A stretch of DNA of 64,000 bases from Algibacter pectinivorans (GCF_900112595.1 NZ_FOMI01000007.1:174294-238293); one strand, 5' to 3'; shown: positions 1 to 9,125, counted from the stretch's first letter. Numbers and translations are program-made. Notes: generated by a model not told the origin, from the letters alone.

Positions 1-306
1 TTATTTGGTGTTTTTTACGCCTTAGAAAACTATTTAAAGCAGTCTATTATTGCTCGTATAGGAGAAAAAACGCTTTCTATTTACGTTATTCACTTCATAA
101 TACTATACGGTAGCTATACAGGATACGGTTTTAAACGATTTTTAAGTAAAACATTAGAACCTGAAACTGCAGGTTTTGGTGCTATATTATTCATGATTAC
201 AGTCTGTGTAATATCATTTCATTATGGAAAAACAAATACGTTTGTTTATAATTTAATACGTAAAACCGTAGATAAATTAAAAAACTACCATCAAGGCATA
301 TCTTAA
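1..306 (+). CDS. C-terminal end of a membrane acyltransferase-like protein (DUF1624-like), cut by window edge
   Basis: An open frame runs from the first base of the window to a TAA at 304-306, giving the last 101 residues of a membrane protein. It contains a stretch reading ARIGEKTLSIYVIH followed by two hydrophobic segments and a basic tail. That sequence style resembles the C-terminal helices of flavobacterial DUF1624 / heparan-alpha-glucosaminide N-acetyltransferase-like proteins or acyltransferase-3 proteins. The catalytic part lies outside the window, so the family assignment is tentative. No start is visible because the gene begins upstream of base 1. Confidence 0.6.
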   Translation, partial: LFGVFYALENYLKQSIIARIGEKTLSIYVIHFIILYGSYTGYGFKRFLSKTLEPETAGFGAILFMITVCVISFHYGKTNTFVYNLIRKTVDKLKNYHQGIS

Positions 307-567
307 TACCTTAACTATTAAACAAAACCAACTTGTTCTGCCAATGCAGCTAACATAAAATACTTTAAAAAAATATTTGTTCCATTACGCCACAACACGT
401 ACTTTAAATCTATATTTGTAGTACAATCATCCTTTGAATACAAATAAGAAATTAGTATCCATTATTATATCTGATGAAAAAGAATTAAAATTTAAAAATA
501 GGCTGCAAATTATCAAAACAAAAAATTGTTAAACGCGCTAATAATTTTCATTATTAAAAAATAAAAC

Positions 568-1215
568 ATGAACTATAAGGCAGTTATATTCGATTTAGAC
601 GGCACACTAGTAAATTCCATTGAAGACATTGCAGATGCCATGAATGCTGTTCTAAAAAGCGCTAACTATCCAACCCACAGTTATCAAGAGTATTACAGTT
701 TTGTGGGCAGTGGTATAAAGAGTCTCGTTACTAAAGCATTGCCTAATAACAGTTGTAACGCGCAACAAACAGAAATAGGTTTTAATGCGATGATGGCTAT
801 TTACAGTAACAATTGCATCAACAAAACAAAACCTTATGATGGTATTATAGCATTACTTGAGGCCCTAAAGGCACGTCAACTAAAACTTTCTATTTTATCT
901 AATAAAGAGGATACACTCACCAAAAAAGTAGCTTTAGCATTATTACCAAGCTATTTTGAATCTGTTGATGGATTAACTACCGAGGCTCATAAAAAACCAA
1001 ACCCAATAAAGGCTCTCGAAATAAGTAAAAACTTAGGCATAAAACCAGAGGAAATTATTTTTGTTGGCGATTCTGATGTTGATATACAAACCGCAAACAA
1101 TGCCAACATGTATGCCGTTGGGGTATCTTGGGGCTTTAGAAAAAAAGAAGAACTAATTGCTAATGGTGCTAAATTAATACTAAACCATCCCTTAGAATTA
1201 CTTGACATTTTATAA
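568..1215 (+). CDS. HAD-family hydrolase, phosphoglycolate phosphatase-like
   Basis: This 215-residue protein has the HAD fold in order: motif I FDLDGTLVNS near residues 8-17 (nucleophile and acid Asp), an alpha-helical cap, motif II Ser in LSILSNKED near 108-116, a motif III Lys in KKPNP, and motif IV GDSDVD near 167-172. Length and motif spacing match the Gph/PGP subfamily, which removes phosphate from 2-phosphoglycolate and related small phosphoesters in the cytoplasm. Substrate cannot be fixed from sequence. It starts at an ATG after an AT-rich leader. The 261 bp before it hold no gene that I can see. Confidence 0.85.
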   Translation: MNYKAVIFDLDGTLVNSIEDIADAMNAVLKSANYPTHSYQEYYSFVGSGIKSLVTKALPNNSCNAQQTEIGFNAMMAIYSNNCINKTKPYDGIIALLEALKARQLKLSILSNKEDTLTKKVALALLPSYFESVDGLTTEAHKKPNPIKALEISKNLGIKPEEIIFVGDSDVDIQTANNANMYAVGVSWGFRKKEELIANGAKLILNHPLELLDIL

Positions 1216-1240
1216 ACCCAAGAATACACAAACACACCTT

Positions 1241-1280
1241 TGCCCCAACTCATCCCTTTAAAAATACACTTGGGCATTTT
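1241..1280 (+). terminator. possible terminator after the HAD hydrolase
   Basis: TGCCCCAA at 1241-1248 can pair with TTGGGCA at 1270-1276 with one bulged C, and TTTT follows. The loop is about 21 nt, which is long, so this is a weak candidate. Confidence 0.35.
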
Positions 1281-1340
1281 AAACTTCCAGAACTAAAACC
1301 ATTACCTTTAATTTGAAATACTAACCGTAATCACATAGTA

Positions 1341-1994
1341 ATGGAAAAAACAATTACACTATTAATTTACATTCATGCCTTCTTTGGAGGAATAGGATTA
1401 ATAACAGGACTAGGAAGTATTGTTGTAAAAAAGGGAGGGAAACTCCATAAAACTATGGGGAAACTTTTCTCTATTGGTATGCTAACAAGTTCGCTTATTT
1501 CCATTCCTATATCTTGGATGCCTAACCATGAGAATATATTGTTATTTTTAATTGGCGTATTTACTATTTATCTTGTTTTATCGGGGCAACGCGCTTTAAC
1601 ATTCAAAACTAAAACCAATGCTAATTGGGTAGATCGCACTATTTCTGGTATTATGTTCCTGTTCTCAATTGTCATGATTGTTTTTGGCGTTTACGTGCTT
1701 ATAAACAACAATTCTAATGGCATCCTACTACTTGTTTTTGGTGGTTTTGGACTATTGTTTTCTGTTAAAGATTTTATATTTTATAAAAAATTAGAAAAGC
1801 CTAAAATGTCATGGCTAATTTTACACCTTGGAAAAATGAATGGAGCATTAATAGCCTCAATTACTGCCTTTTTTGTTGCTGGAATGGGTTTTAAAAATTT
1901 AGTAGCTTGGATACTACCTTCGGTTTTAGGCACCATTTATATTATGTATTGGAAGCAAAAGGTAAAACCAAATAAGGTTAATAAAACAAGCTAG
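1341..1994 (+). CDS. DUF2306-like multi-spanning membrane protein
   Basis: The 217-residue product is dominated by hydrophobic helices (about seven), with a basic C-terminal tail. Near the N-terminus a pattern of His and Gly (IHAFFGGIGLITG then GGKLHKTMGK) resembles the heme-oxygenase-unrelated DUF2306 membrane family, whose His residues sit at helix edges. Function is unknown. It stands alone between the HAD gene and the arsenic operon, in the same orientation, with about 85 bp to the arsR gene. That gap holds the arsR promoter, so it is probably a separate transcript. Confidence 0.6.
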   Translation: MEKTITLLIYIHAFFGGIGLITGLGSIVVKKGGKLHKTMGKLFSIGMLTSSLISIPISWMPNHENILLFLIGVFTIYLVLSGQRALTFKTKTNANWVDRTISGIMFLFSIVMIVFGVYVLINNNSNGILLLVFGGFGLLFSVKDFIFYKKLEKPKMSWLILHLGKMNGALIASITAFFVAGMGFKNLVAWILPSVLGTIYIMYWKQKVKPNKVNKTS

Positions 1995-2026
1995 CCGCTT
2001 TTTCTGTTAAATTTGTCAAATAAATT

Positions 2027-2060
2027 TTGATAACAAAATACTTAATCGTAATATTGCAAT
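2027..2060 (+). promoter_or_regulatory. arsR promoter with overlapping ArsR operator candidate
   Basis: A TTG at 2027-2029 is followed after exactly 19 bases by TAATATTG (2049-2056), a one-mismatch version of the Bacteroidota -7 box TAnnTTTG. The perfect dyad ATTGCAAT (2053-2060) overlaps the -7 box. The same block, TTAATCGTA plus two bases plus ATTGCAAT, recurs upstream of the next gene. A repressor bound here would occlude the promoter, as expected for arsR autoregulation. Confidence 0.65.
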
Positions 2061-2078
2061 GAATAAATAATTAAACAC

Positions 2079-2408
2079 ATGGGATTAGCTAAAACAGAAA
2101 TGTTTACCGACGAGCAAAACGAAGTTGCTCTATTTGCAAAAGTCTTCGGACATCCTGCTAGAGTGTCTATATTACAACATTTATTTAAAATAAATGCTTG
2201 TGTTTGTGGCGATTTGGTAAACGAAATAGGTTTAGCACAACCTACAATATCACAGCATTTAAAAGAACTTAAACATTTAGGCTTAATAAAAGGAAGTGTT
2301 GAAGGCACTAGCGTTTGCTACTGTATTGATACCGATAATTGGGCTAAAATGAAACGTGTAATGCTTCAGTTTTTAGATCAAGATGTATCTAAAACAGAAT
2401 GTTGCTAA
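2079..2408 (+). CDS. arsR: ArsR/SmtB-family metalloregulator
   Basis: This 109-residue winged-helix repressor has the ArsR layout: an N-terminal helix, a motif NACVCGDLV near residues 46-54 that matches the alpha-3 arsenite-sensing CxC site, and the recognition helix in LAQPTISQHLKELKHLGLI. The protein also ends in two Cys, which could add a ligand. In this family As(III) binding to the Cys thiolates releases the repressor from DNA. It is the first gene of an operon with an arsenate-reductase-like protein and Acr3. Matching operator-like elements lie before this gene and before the next one. Confidence 0.92.
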   Translation: MGLAKTEMFTDEQNEVALFAKVFGHPARVSILQHLFKINACVCGDLVNEIGLAQPTISQHLKELKHLGLIKGSVEGTSVCYCIDTDNWAKMKRVMLQFLDQDVSKTECC

Positions 2409-2423
2409 AAAAATTTTTAAACA

Positions 2424-2450
2424 TTAATCGTATAATTGCAATAAACAAAT
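2424..2450 (+). promoter_or_regulatory. second ArsR operator candidate, before the DUF6428 gene
   Basis: TTAATCGTA, two bases, then ATTGCAAT (2435-2442) and an AAACAAATA tail repeat the block seen at 2042-2068. TATAATTG (2431-2438) is a near -7 box. I see no TTG at the right distance upstream, so this is either an internal promoter or an operator used only for read-through control. The shared sequence is direct; the role is inferred. Confidence 0.6.
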
Positions 2451-2456
2451 ACAGTT

Positions 2457-2924
2457 ATGAAACTATCAGAAGTAAAATCAGTATTAGGAAGATTGGAAAC
2501 TATAGGTTTTCAATTACCAAACGGCGAATTAGTACCAAATCACTTTCATGTAACCGAAGTTGGTAAAATAACCAAACACTTTATAGATTGTGGTGGTACC
2601 GAAAGAAAGGAAAACGTTGTAAACTTTCAACTTTGGAATGCAAATGATTATGACCATAGATTACATCCAGAAAAACTTTTAAGCATAATTGAGCTTTCTG
2701 AAAAGGTTTTAGGTATTGAAGATTTAGATATTGAAGTGGAATATCAAGCCGAAACCATCGGAAAATTTGGATTAGAATTTAATGGAACAAACTTCCTATT
2801 AAGCTCTAAACAAACAGATTGTTTAGCCAAGGATAAATGTGGAATTCCTGCTGAAAAACCAAAATTAAGATTTTCAGAATTAAACGATGAACCTTGTTGC
2901 ACCCCAGATGGAAACTGCTGCTAA
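2457..2924 (+). CDS. DUF6428 family protein in the arsenic operon
   Basis: The 155-residue cytoplasmic protein matches what I know as DUF6428, a small family found almost always in Bacteroidota ars operons. It has NHFHVTEVGKI near residues 27-37, a conserved CGGT, and a Cys-rich end (KDKCGIPAE, then PCCTPDGNCC). The terminal Cys pairs invite the idea of arsenite binding or delivery, by analogy with metallochaperones, but no function is established that I know of. It sits 48 bp after arsR, behind its own operator-like element, and 30 bp before the phosphatase gene. Confidence 0.8.
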   Translation: MKLSEVKSVLGRLETIGFQLPNGELVPNHFHVTEVGKITKHFIDCGGTERKENVVNFQLWNANDYDHRLHPEKLLSIIELSEKVLGIEDLDIEVEYQAETIGKFGLEFNGTNFLLSSKQTDCLAKDKCGIPAEKPKLRFSELNDEPCCTPDGNCC

Positions 2925-2954
2925 ACTTTAAATTACACTTTAACGTTATACCAA

Positions 2955-3587
2955 ATGATAACCACACAATCCACCTTATTTACAGGAATAGATAATTTAA
3001 TAAAAGGTTTAAAACCAGAAACTATTTCGGCAGAGCGTAAAACAGTTTTGCAACCACTAATTGATTTTATCCAGTTAAAAGTAAGCAATAAAGAAGCAAT
3101 TAGAATCAATTTTATTTGCACACACAACTCGCGTCGAAGTCATTTATCGCAAGTTTGGGCACAAACCATGGCGCACTATTTTAATATTAAAAATGTGTTT
3201 TGTTATTCGGGAGGAACAGAAGCTACAGCACTTTTCCCAATGGCGGCTAAAACCTTAGAAAACTCGGGGTTTACAATTAAAACGCTTTCTGAAGGTAAAA
3301 ATCCCGTGTACAGCATTAAATATGCAGATAATGCACATCCCATAATTGGATTTTCTAAAACATTAGACGATGATTTTAACCCTAAATCTGAATTTGCAGC
3401 TATTATGACCTGTTCTCAAGCAGATAGCGGATGCCCTTTTATAGCTGGTGCAGAAAAACGAATACCAATTACTTTTGAAGATCCTAAAGCCTTTGATAAC
3501 ACACCCCAACAAGCAGAAAAATACAACGAGCGCAGTTTGCAAATTGCAACTGAATTGTTTTATGTTTTTTCGCGAGTAAATTTATAA
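2955..3587 (+). CDS. arsC: arsenate reductase-like low-molecular-weight protein tyrosine phosphatase
   Basis: This 210-residue protein carries the LMW-PTP P-loop Cx5R as CTHNSRR (Cys55 to Arg61), within [14 protein letters not shown]. The general-acid Asp-Pro of the family is plausibly ITFEDPKAF near residues 176-184. The thioredoxin-coupled ArsC class shares this fold and reduces arsenate to arsenite. The protein is longer than classical ArsC (about 130 residues), with an N-terminal helical extension of some 45 residues, as in Bacteroidota operon members. Only 4 bp separate it from acr3, so the two are co-transcribed. The symbol is by role, not by close homology to plasmid arsC. Confidence 0.82.
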   Translation: MITTQSTLFTGIDNLIKGLKPETISAERKTVLQPLIDFIQLKVSNKEAIRINFICTHNSRRSHLSQVWAQTMAHYFNIKNVFCYSGGTEATALFPMAAKTLENSGFTIKTLSEGKNPVYSIKYADNAHPIIGFSKTLDDDFNPKSEFAAIMTCSQADSGCPFIAGAEKRIPITFEDPKAFDNTPQQAEKYNERSLQIATELFYVFSRVNL

Positions 3588-3591
3588 AAAT

Positions 3592-4638
3592 ATGGCTCAA
3601 AAAAAATTAAGTTTTCTTGATAGAAACCTAACGTTGTGGATTTTTGTGGCTATGGCCATAGGTGTTGGTATTGGCTATTTTGTACCTACATTTCCAGACC
3701 TTATAAATTCCTTTAGTAGTGGTACTACAAATATTCCCATTGCTATTGGGCTAATTTTAATGATGTATCCGCCACTAGCAAAAGTGGATTATTCGCTTTT
3801 ACCCAAAGTATTTAAAAACACCAAAATACTATCTATTTCCCTTTTATTAAATTGGGTTATTGGTCCGGTACTTATGTTTTTTCTTGCCATTACATTTTTA
3901 CGCGACTATCCGGAGTACATGGTGGGTCTTATTTTAATAGGATTAGCCCGTTGTATTGCTATGGTTTTAGTGTGGAATGATCTTGCCGAAGGTAGCAGTG
4001 AATACGGCGCTGGTTTAGTGGCCTTAAACAGTATTTTTCAGGTATTTGCATATAGCTTTTATGCATGGCTTTTTATTACTGTACTTCCACCCTATTTTGG
4101 ATTTGAAGGTGCCATAGTGGATATTTCGATAGCCACTATTGCTGAAAGTGTTGCTATTTATTTAGGAATTCCCTTCGTGATGGGTATTTTAAGTCGATTA
4201 ATTTTGGTAAAACTTAAAGGCGAACATTGGTATACAAACACCTTTATTCCTACTATTTCGCCATTAACTTTAATAGCCTTGTTATTTACCATTGTGGTGA
4301 TGTTTTCGCTAAAAGGCGAATTAATTGTTGAAATTCCAATGGATGTTTTAATAATTGCTGTGCCTTTACTTATCTATTTTAGTTTAATGTTTATTATAGG
4401 CTTTTTCTTTACAAAAGCTATGGGAGCAGATTATACTAAAACGGCTGCCGTTGCATTTACAGCAGCTGGAAATAACTTTGAACTTGCTATTGCAGTTGCG
4501 ATTGCAGTTTTTGGTTTAAATTCTGGACAAGCTTTTGCAGGTGTTATTGGCCCATTAGTAGAAGTCCCTGCACTTATTTTATTAGTTAGGGTATCCTTTT
4601 GGTTTCGTAAAAAGTACTTTAATAATGCATACGCATAA
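3592..4638 (+). CDS. acr3: ACR3-family arsenite efflux permease
   Basis: The 348-residue protein has about ten transmembrane helices and the Acr3 hallmarks. A conserved Cys in the fourth helix, in [17 protein letters not shown] (Cys121), is required for As(III) transport in characterised members, and [16 protein letters not shown] lies in a late helix. Acr3 exports arsenite by proton antiport across the inner membrane, so it finishes the pathway begun by the ArsC-like protein. It is the last gene of the ars operon. A strong hairpin at 4695-4724 separates it from convergent purC. Confidence 0.95.
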   Translation: MAQKKLSFLDRNLTLWIFVAMAIGVGIGYFVPTFPDLINSFSSGTTNIPIAIGLILMMYPPLAKVDYSLLPKVFKNTKILSISLLLNWVIGPVLMFFLAITFLRDYPEYMVGLILIGLARCIAMVLVWNDLAEGSSEYGAGLVALNSIFQVFAYSFYAWLFITVLPPYFGFEGAIVDISIATIAESVAIYLGIPFVMGILSRLILVKLKGEHWYTNTFIPTISPLTLIALLFTIVVMFSLKGELIVEIPMDVLIIAVPLLIYFSLMFIIGFFFTKAMGADYTKTAAVAFTAAGNNFELAIAVAIAVFGLNSGQAFAGVIGPLVEVPALILLVRVSFWFRKKYFNNAYA

Positions 4639-4694
4639 GTCTGCACGTAAAAGGGAAAAAGAGAGACTTTACTTTACAAAATGTGTATTTAAAA

Positions 4695-4724
4695 AACGAC
4701 CTTGTTAATTGTAACAAGGTCGTT
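4695..4724. terminator. bidirectional terminator between acr3 and purC
   Basis: A perfect 13-bp stem (4695-4707 with 4712-4724) closes on an ATTG loop. A-rich sequence lies on one side and T-rich on the other, so it can act for both converging genes. Confidence 0.9.
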
Positions 4725-4743
4725 ATATTTTTAAGTAATAATA

Positions 4744-5688
4744 CTATTTTAAATAGGCTAAAACATTAGCTTCTATTCTATCTTGGATATTAGAAACATC
4801 TGCTTTTACAAAGGTTTCGCCTGTAATATTTTCGTAAAGTTCGATATAGCGATCTGAAACGCTTTGAATGTACTCATCGCTCATAAAAGGTACGGTTTGC
4901 CCTTCTAAACCTTGAAAGTTATTTGCAATTAACCATTGGCGTACAAACTCTTTTGATAGTTGCTTTTGAGGTTCTCCTTTATCCTGGCGCTCTTGATACC
5001 CATCGGCATAAAAATAACGTGAAGAGTCTGGTGTATGAATCTCGTCGATTAAAACAATTTGTCCGTCTTTAGTTTTTCCAAATTCGTACTTGGTATCTAC
5101 TAAAATTAATCCTCTTGAAGCTGCAATTTCTGATCCACGCTTAAATAATTTACGTGTATAATCTTCAAGTACAAGATAATCTGCTTCTGAGACTATACCT
5201 TTTGCTATAATATCTTCTCTTGAAATATCTTCGTCATGATCGCCCATTTCTGCTTTTGTAGCAGGCGTTATAATAGGCTCTGGAAAGGCATCGTTTTCCT
5301 TCATTCCTTCTGGCATAGCAACACCACAAAGCATACGTTTACCCGCTTTATACTCGCGTGCTGCATGCCCAGACATGTAACCACGTATTACCATTTCTAC
5401 TTTAAAAGGCTCGCATAAATGCCCAACAGCAACGTTGGGATCGGGAGTTGCTGTTAACCAGTTTGGAACTAAATCCTGAGTAGCTGCCATCATTTTAGTT
5501 GCTATTTGGTTAAGTATTTGCCCTTTGTAAGGTATTCCTTTTGGCATAACAACATCGAAAGCCGAAAGTCTATCTGTGGCTACCATGACTAAGGCTTCGT
5601 CATTTATGTTATATACGGCTCTTACTTTTCCTTTGTAAAGGCTTTTTTGACCTGGAAATTTGAAATTGGTATCTATTATGGTATTCAT
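4744..5688 (-). CDS. purC: phosphoribosylaminoimidazolesuccinocarboxamide synthase (SAICAR synthase)
   Basis: The 314-residue enzyme joins CAIR and aspartate with ATP in purine synthesis. It shows the SAICAR synthetase pattern: an N-terminal GKVRAVYNI glycine-rich nucleotide loop, [17 protein letters not shown] near residues 41-57, [14 protein letters not shown], and the late signature [15 protein letters not shown] near 213-227. Length fits the longer bacterial/yeast-type PurC rather than the 240-residue E. coli form. It is transcribed alone, convergent with acr3. purB, a later enzyme of the same pathway, is at 62 kb. Confidence 0.96.
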   Translation of the reverse strand: MNTIIDTNFKFPGQKSLYKGKVRAVYNINDEALVMVATDRLSAFDVVMPKGIPYKGQILNQIATKMMAATQDLVPNWLTATPDPNVAVGHLCEPFKVEMVIRGYMSGHAAREYKAGKRMLCGVAMPEGMKENDAFPEPIITPATKAEMGDHDEDISREDIIAKGIVSEADYLVLEDYTRKLFKRGSEIAASRGLILVDTKYEFGKTKDGQIVLIDEIHTPDSSRYFYADGYQERQDKGEPQKQLSKEFVRQWLIANNFQGLEGQTVPFMSDEYIQSVSDRYIELYENITGETFVKADVSNIQDRIEANVLAYLK

Positions 5689-5756
5689 AAAAAAAATAGT
5701 GTGCTAGTTGTTTTGCAAATGTAATTTGTTTAACAATGCTAAACAACTGAAAATAA

Positions 5757-5786
5757 AAAAGGGAGAAATAAAAATTTCTCCCTTTT
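5757..5786 (-). terminator. terminator after the beta-barrel gene
   Basis: A perfect 13-bp stem (5757-5769 with 5774-5786) with an AAAA loop lies between the end of the minus-strand gene at 5815 and the purC start region. The minus-strand transcript ends in a U-rich 3' arm. Confidence 0.85.
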
Positions 5787-5814
5787 AATGCTTTATAATG
5801 TATTAGATTCTAAT

Positions 5815-6327
5815 TTATTTAAACCTAATGTTATAGGTAAGGCCTATACCTACGTTTTGCACATCAATATCGTTTTCTGCAAACGTGTTTTGGTAAAAAG
5901 CGTAAATATTCCAATCTCGGTTATGGTAACCAATGTGTGGGTTTACGTATAATCCGCCATCATTATCAGCGCTATTAGTTAAAAAACCATATCCTACATC
6001 CGAGCCTAAAAACAGCCCATTAGGTGTAAAATAATAGCGAACAAATCCTGCTGCTGGAATAACTCCAAAATCTTCAATTTCATCTTTACCAAAATAATGG
6101 TTATATCCAGAAGCTAAACCAATTCCTAAATTAGGGTTAACTAAATACTGTCCTCTTAAATCTAGACCAAGGTTAAACGAGGATGTATCACCTGCATCTC
6201 CAACAGGAACTCCTGCCGTTATTCCAGCTTTTAACCAAGAGTTATCTGATGTAATATCGATATCTTCATCTTGTGCATAGGTTGAACCAAAAACTAATAA
6301 TCCTGCAATTAAAAATAACTTTTTCAT
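5815..6327 (-). CDS. small outer-membrane beta-barrel protein
   Basis: The 170-residue product begins with a clear signal peptide (MKKLFLIAGLLVFGSTYA, cleaved before QDED). It continues with alternating hydrophobic and aromatic strands rich in Gly and Asn, ending in a Phe-containing strand (GIGLTYNIRFK). That is the pattern of an OmpA/OmpW-type eight-stranded barrel (outer membrane protein beta-barrel domain). No ligand can be named. It is monocistronic with its own terminator. Confidence 0.75.
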   Translation of the reverse strand: MKKLFLIAGLLVFGSTYAQDEDIDITSDNSWLKAGITAGVPVGDAGDTSSFNLGLDLRGQYLVNPNLGIGLASGYNHYFGKDEIEDFGVIPAAGFVRYYFTPNGLFLGSDVGYGFLTNSADNDGGLYVNPHIGYHNRDWNIYAFYQNTFAENDIDVQNVGIGLTYNIRFK

Positions 6328-6584
6328 ATTATATTTTTTTAAGTTTATGGCACAAATAAAGAAAAAGGGAAGACGTAAGACTTATAATGTTTTCATAAAA
6401 GATTCCTAAAGTTTTACAAATTTTTTGTAAGTTTTTATACCTAAAAACAAGATAAAAACCTAAGCACAAATATTTTAAGCCGCTGTTAAAACTGTTAAAT
6501 TTTACTAAATAGACAAGTAAGAAAAAACATCTAAAACCATGCTAAAATACACTAATGAGTAATAGATAATGTTAATAACTAAAA

Positions 6585-6661
6585 TGCCCTAGCCCCGATT
6601 GCAACGGCATCCTTTTTGCCATTAAAAGCAAAAAGATATAGTGGAAAGCGGGAAATAGCTT
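6585..6661 (-). repeat. dispersed intergenic repeat, copy A (short form)
   Basis: Read on the minus strand this copy has CCCGCTTTCCACTATATC, then an 8-bp hairpin (GCAAAAAG 6628-6635 with CTTTTTGC 6612-6619), then GGATGCCGTTGCAATC and GGGGCTAGGGCA. It is degenerate relative to the copies at 13.5, 37.3 and 61.9 kb but shares the same order of blocks. It lies directly after the phoH stop, so its U-rich hairpin may double as the phoH terminator. The rest of the 6328-6671 gap shows no gene. Confidence 0.75.
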
Positions 6662-6671
6662 CTAAAAAAAA

Positions 6672-7625
6672 TTAATCTCGGTTTTCAATTTCTTTATAGG
6701 CAGCAATTACTTTTTTAACGAGTTTATGACGAATAACGTCTTTGTCGTCTAGGAAAATCATGCCTACACCTTCTACATTTTTTAAAATTAATAAGGCTTC
6801 TTTTAGACCAGAAATGGTACGACGCGGTAAATCGATTTGACCCGGATCGCCGGTTAACAGGAATTTAGCGTGCTTACCCATACGTGTTAAAAACATTTTC
6901 ATTTGGGCATGCGTGGTGTTTTGTCCTTCGTCTAGAATAACAAAAGCATTATCTAGAGTTCGACCACGCATAAAGGCTAATGGCGCTATTTGTATGGTAC
7001 CATTCTCGATATAATGTGCTAATTTTTCGGGCGCAATCATGTCGCGTAAAGCATCGTAAAGCGGCTGCATATAGGGATCTAGTTTTTCTTTTAAATCGCC
7101 TGGTAAAAACCCAAGGTTTTCGCCTGCCTCGACCGCCGGACGCGTTAATATAATACGCTTAACTTCTTTATTTTTAAGTGCTTGCACCGCCAACGCCACA
7201 CCTGTATACGTTTTACCTGTTCCTGCTGGACCAATGGCAAAAACCATATCGTTTTTGCGCATAAGCTCGACCATTTTACGTTGGTTGGCCGTTTGCGCTT
7301 TTATAATTTTACCACCTACACCATGTACAATGGTTTCTCCACTTTGGTTAGAGGTTGTGTAATCGTCGCTACTTTGGCTTGTTAAAACACGCTCGATAGT
7401 GTTTTCGTCTAACTTATTATATTTACCAAAATGCTTTAGTAGCATAGAGATACGCCTATCGAACTCATCTAATAACTCTTCGTCTCCAAAGGCCTTAAGC
7501 TTATTTCCGCGGGCAACAATTTTTAATTTTGGAAAGTACTTTTTAAGAAGTACTATATTGGTGTTTTGTGCTCCAAAAAACTCTTTTGGAGATATTTCTT
7601 CGAGTTCAATAATAATTTCGTTCAA
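6672..7625 (-). CDS. phoH: PhoH-family ATPase
   Basis: The 317-residue protein has an N-terminal KH-like region (residues about 1-75) followed by the PhoH P-loop NTPase core. Walker A is GPAGTGKT at residues 132-139 and Walker B is VILDEGQNTT near 228-237, with sensor-like LLTGDPGQIDLP downstream. PhoH proteins (PhoH2 and YbeZ types) are ATPases tied to RNA metabolism and ribosome maturation. This architecture is closer to YbeZ. It is divergent from the SAM-hydrolase gene across a 248-bp gap. YbeY, its usual neighbour in other phyla, is not here. Confidence 0.9.
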   Translation of the reverse strand: MNEIIIELEEISPKEFFGAQNTNIVLLKKYFPKLKIVARGNKLKAFGDEELLDEFDRRISMLLKHFGKYNKLDENTIERVLTSQSSDDYTTSNQSGETIVHGVGGKIIKAQTANQRKMVELMRKNDMVFAIGPAGTGKTYTGVALAVQALKNKEVKRIILTRPAVEAGENLGFLPGDLKEKLDPYMQPLYDALRDMIAPEKLAHYIENGTIQIAPLAFMRGRTLDNAFVILDEGQNTTHAQMKMFLTRMGKHAKFLLTGDPGQIDLPRRTISGLKEALLILKNVEGVGMIFLDDKDVIRHKLVKKVIAAYKEIENRD

Positions 7626-7873
7626 AAGCGTTTATTTATTATAAGTTGAGTAAAACATTAATTTAAATGGCGTTTACTGAGATGACATGATTTATTAGAT
7701 TTATTCCAAATTTCTTGTTATACTTATGTAATACGCCATGAACCTACAATTTTTAATTTAAAAAACAAAAACTAAAACGAAAATTTATGTAGGTTTGTAA
7801 TGCATACAAGTATAACTCAAAAATACATAATTTTGAGTAAGGTTACATTAAAAACATATCAACAATTTTGCCC

Positions 7874-8764
7874 ATGGCAATTATAACATTAACAACTGAT
7901 TTTGGTGAAAAAGATTACTTTAGTGGCGCTACAAAAGGCGCTATCTATAGTGAGCTACCCGATGTTAGGATTGTTGATATCTCGCATTCTGTGTCGCCAT
8001 TTAATATACCTGAGGCGGCTTACATTATCCAGAACGCTTACAATAGTTTCCCGAAAGGCACCATACATATTATTGGTATAGATTCTGAAATTAACCCAGA
8101 CAATAAACATATAGCCTTAAAATTAGACGACCACTATTTTATTTGTGCCAATAATGGTATTATGAGCATGATTTGCTCTGAAATTGCCCCCGAAAAAATA
8201 GTTGAAATTAATATACACGATAAAATACAAAGTAGTTTTCCTGTTTTGGATGTATTTGTAAAAGTAGCTTGCCATATTGCTCGTGGTGGCACCTTGGAGG
8301 TTATTGGTAAACCTATTACAGAAATTAAGCCTATTAAAAATATAACGCCGTATATAAATGAAGACAAGACCCAAATTATTGGTAGTGTTATTTATATAGA
8401 CAACTATGGCAACGTGGTAACAAACATTAAGCGTAGTTTTTTTGAAACTGTACAAAAAGGGCGCGAATTTGAAATTTCGGCACGCCATTATACCTTTAAA
8501 AAAATATATAATAAATATAGCGATATTGTAAACTTTGACATTCCGGAAAATAAACGAAATGACGAAGGGCGCAAATTGGTTGTATTTAACTCTGGTAATT
8601 TTTTAGAAATTGCCGTTTATAAAAGTAATAGTGCTACCGTTGGTAGTGCCTCTACCCTTTTAGGTTTGGGTATTATGGATGCCGTAAGCATTAGGTTTGA
8701 ACCTAAACCCGTTATTCCTAAGGGCACAGAAATTCCGGATAATATTAAAGCGGCCAATTTTTAG
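7874..8764 (+). CDS. SAM hydroxide adenosyltransferase / chlorinase-fluorinase family protein (DUF62)
   Basis: The family hydrolyses S-adenosylmethionine to adenosine and methionine using hydroxide; a few relatives use chloride or fluoride. Seen here are the N-terminal LTTDFGEKDYF with the SAM-ribose-binding Asp, the middle IGIDSEIN, and the C-terminal domain with VYIDNYGNVVTNI and the late YKSNSATVGSASTLLGL. I start at the ATG at 7874; an upstream TTG two codons earlier is possible but unnecessary. Ordinary genomes carry the hydroxide type, so halogenation should not be assumed. The ABM gene follows 15 bp later and is probably co-transcribed. Confidence 0.85.
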   Translation: MAIITLTTDFGEKDYFSGATKGAIYSELPDVRIVDISHSVSPFNIPEAAYIIQNAYNSFPKGTIHIIGIDSEINPDNKHIALKLDDHYFICANNGIMSMICSEIAPEKIVEINIHDKIQSSFPVLDVFVKVACHIARGGTLEVIGKPITEIKPIKNITPYINEDKTQIIGSVIYIDNYGNVVTNIKRSFFETVQKGREFEISARHYTFKKIYNKYSDIVNFDIPENKRNDEGRKLVVFNSGNFLEIAVYKSNSATVGSASTLLGLGIMDAVSIRFEPKPVIPKGTEIPDNIKAANF

Positions 8765-8779
8765 TTAAAAAAATTTATT

Positions 8780-9079
8780 ATGCTAGTTAGAATAGTTAAA
8801 ATGGGATTTTACAAACAAAACATCGATGTTTTTTTAGAAAATTTCGATGTTACTAAAGCCAAAATAAGAAGCTTCGATGGCTGTAGTTATTTGGAATTAT
8901 ATCGAGATAAAAAAGATCCAAGTATATTTTTTACCTATAGCTATTGGGAATCTGAAGCCGCTTTAGAAAACTACAGAAAATCCGAGCTTTTCCACGCTAT
9001 ATGGGGTAAAATAAAACCTTTATTTAGTATAAGACCCGAAGCTTGGAGTGTGGATAAAATTGAAATAGTTAATAGTTAA
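8780..9079 (+). CDS. antibiotic biosynthesis monooxygenase (ABM) domain protein
   Basis: The 99-residue single-domain protein has the dimeric ferredoxin-like ABM pattern: MLVRIVKMGF at the start, a middle CSYLELYRDKKDPSIFFTYSYW, and the AALENYRKSELFHAIW helix. Such proteins act as quinol monooxygenases or small-molecule-degrading enzymes; the substrate here is unknown. It starts 15 bp after the SAM-hydrolase gene. Its last codons (GTT AAT AGT TAA) already belong to the 7-bp repeat that follows, so array growth could change the C-terminus. Confidence 0.8.
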   Translation: MLVRIVKMGFYKQNIDVFLENFDVTKAKIRSFDGCSYLELYRDKKDPSIFFTYSYWESEAALENYRKSELFHAIWGKIKPLFSIRPEAWSVDKIEIVNS

Positions 9080-9114
9080 TAGTTGATAGTTAATAGTTAA
9101 TAGTTAATAGTTAA
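9066..9114 (+). repeat. 7-bp tandem repeat, TTAATAG type
   Basis: About seven tandem copies of TTAATAG, one with a TTGATAG change, begin inside the last codons of the ABM gene and run to about 9114. A second 7-bp array of different sequence follows at once. Confidence 0.9.
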
Positions 9115-9125
9115 AAATTAAAAAA

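Noticed and set aside
7868..7873. TTG start two codons upstream of the SAM-hydrolase ATG.
   Set aside because: The ATG at 7874 begins the conserved family N-terminus directly, so the upstream codons are not needed.
7874..8764. Halogenase activity for the chlorinase/fluorinase family protein.
   Set aside because: Most family members hydrolyse SAM with hydroxide; there is no natural-product gene cluster here and no basis for halide use.
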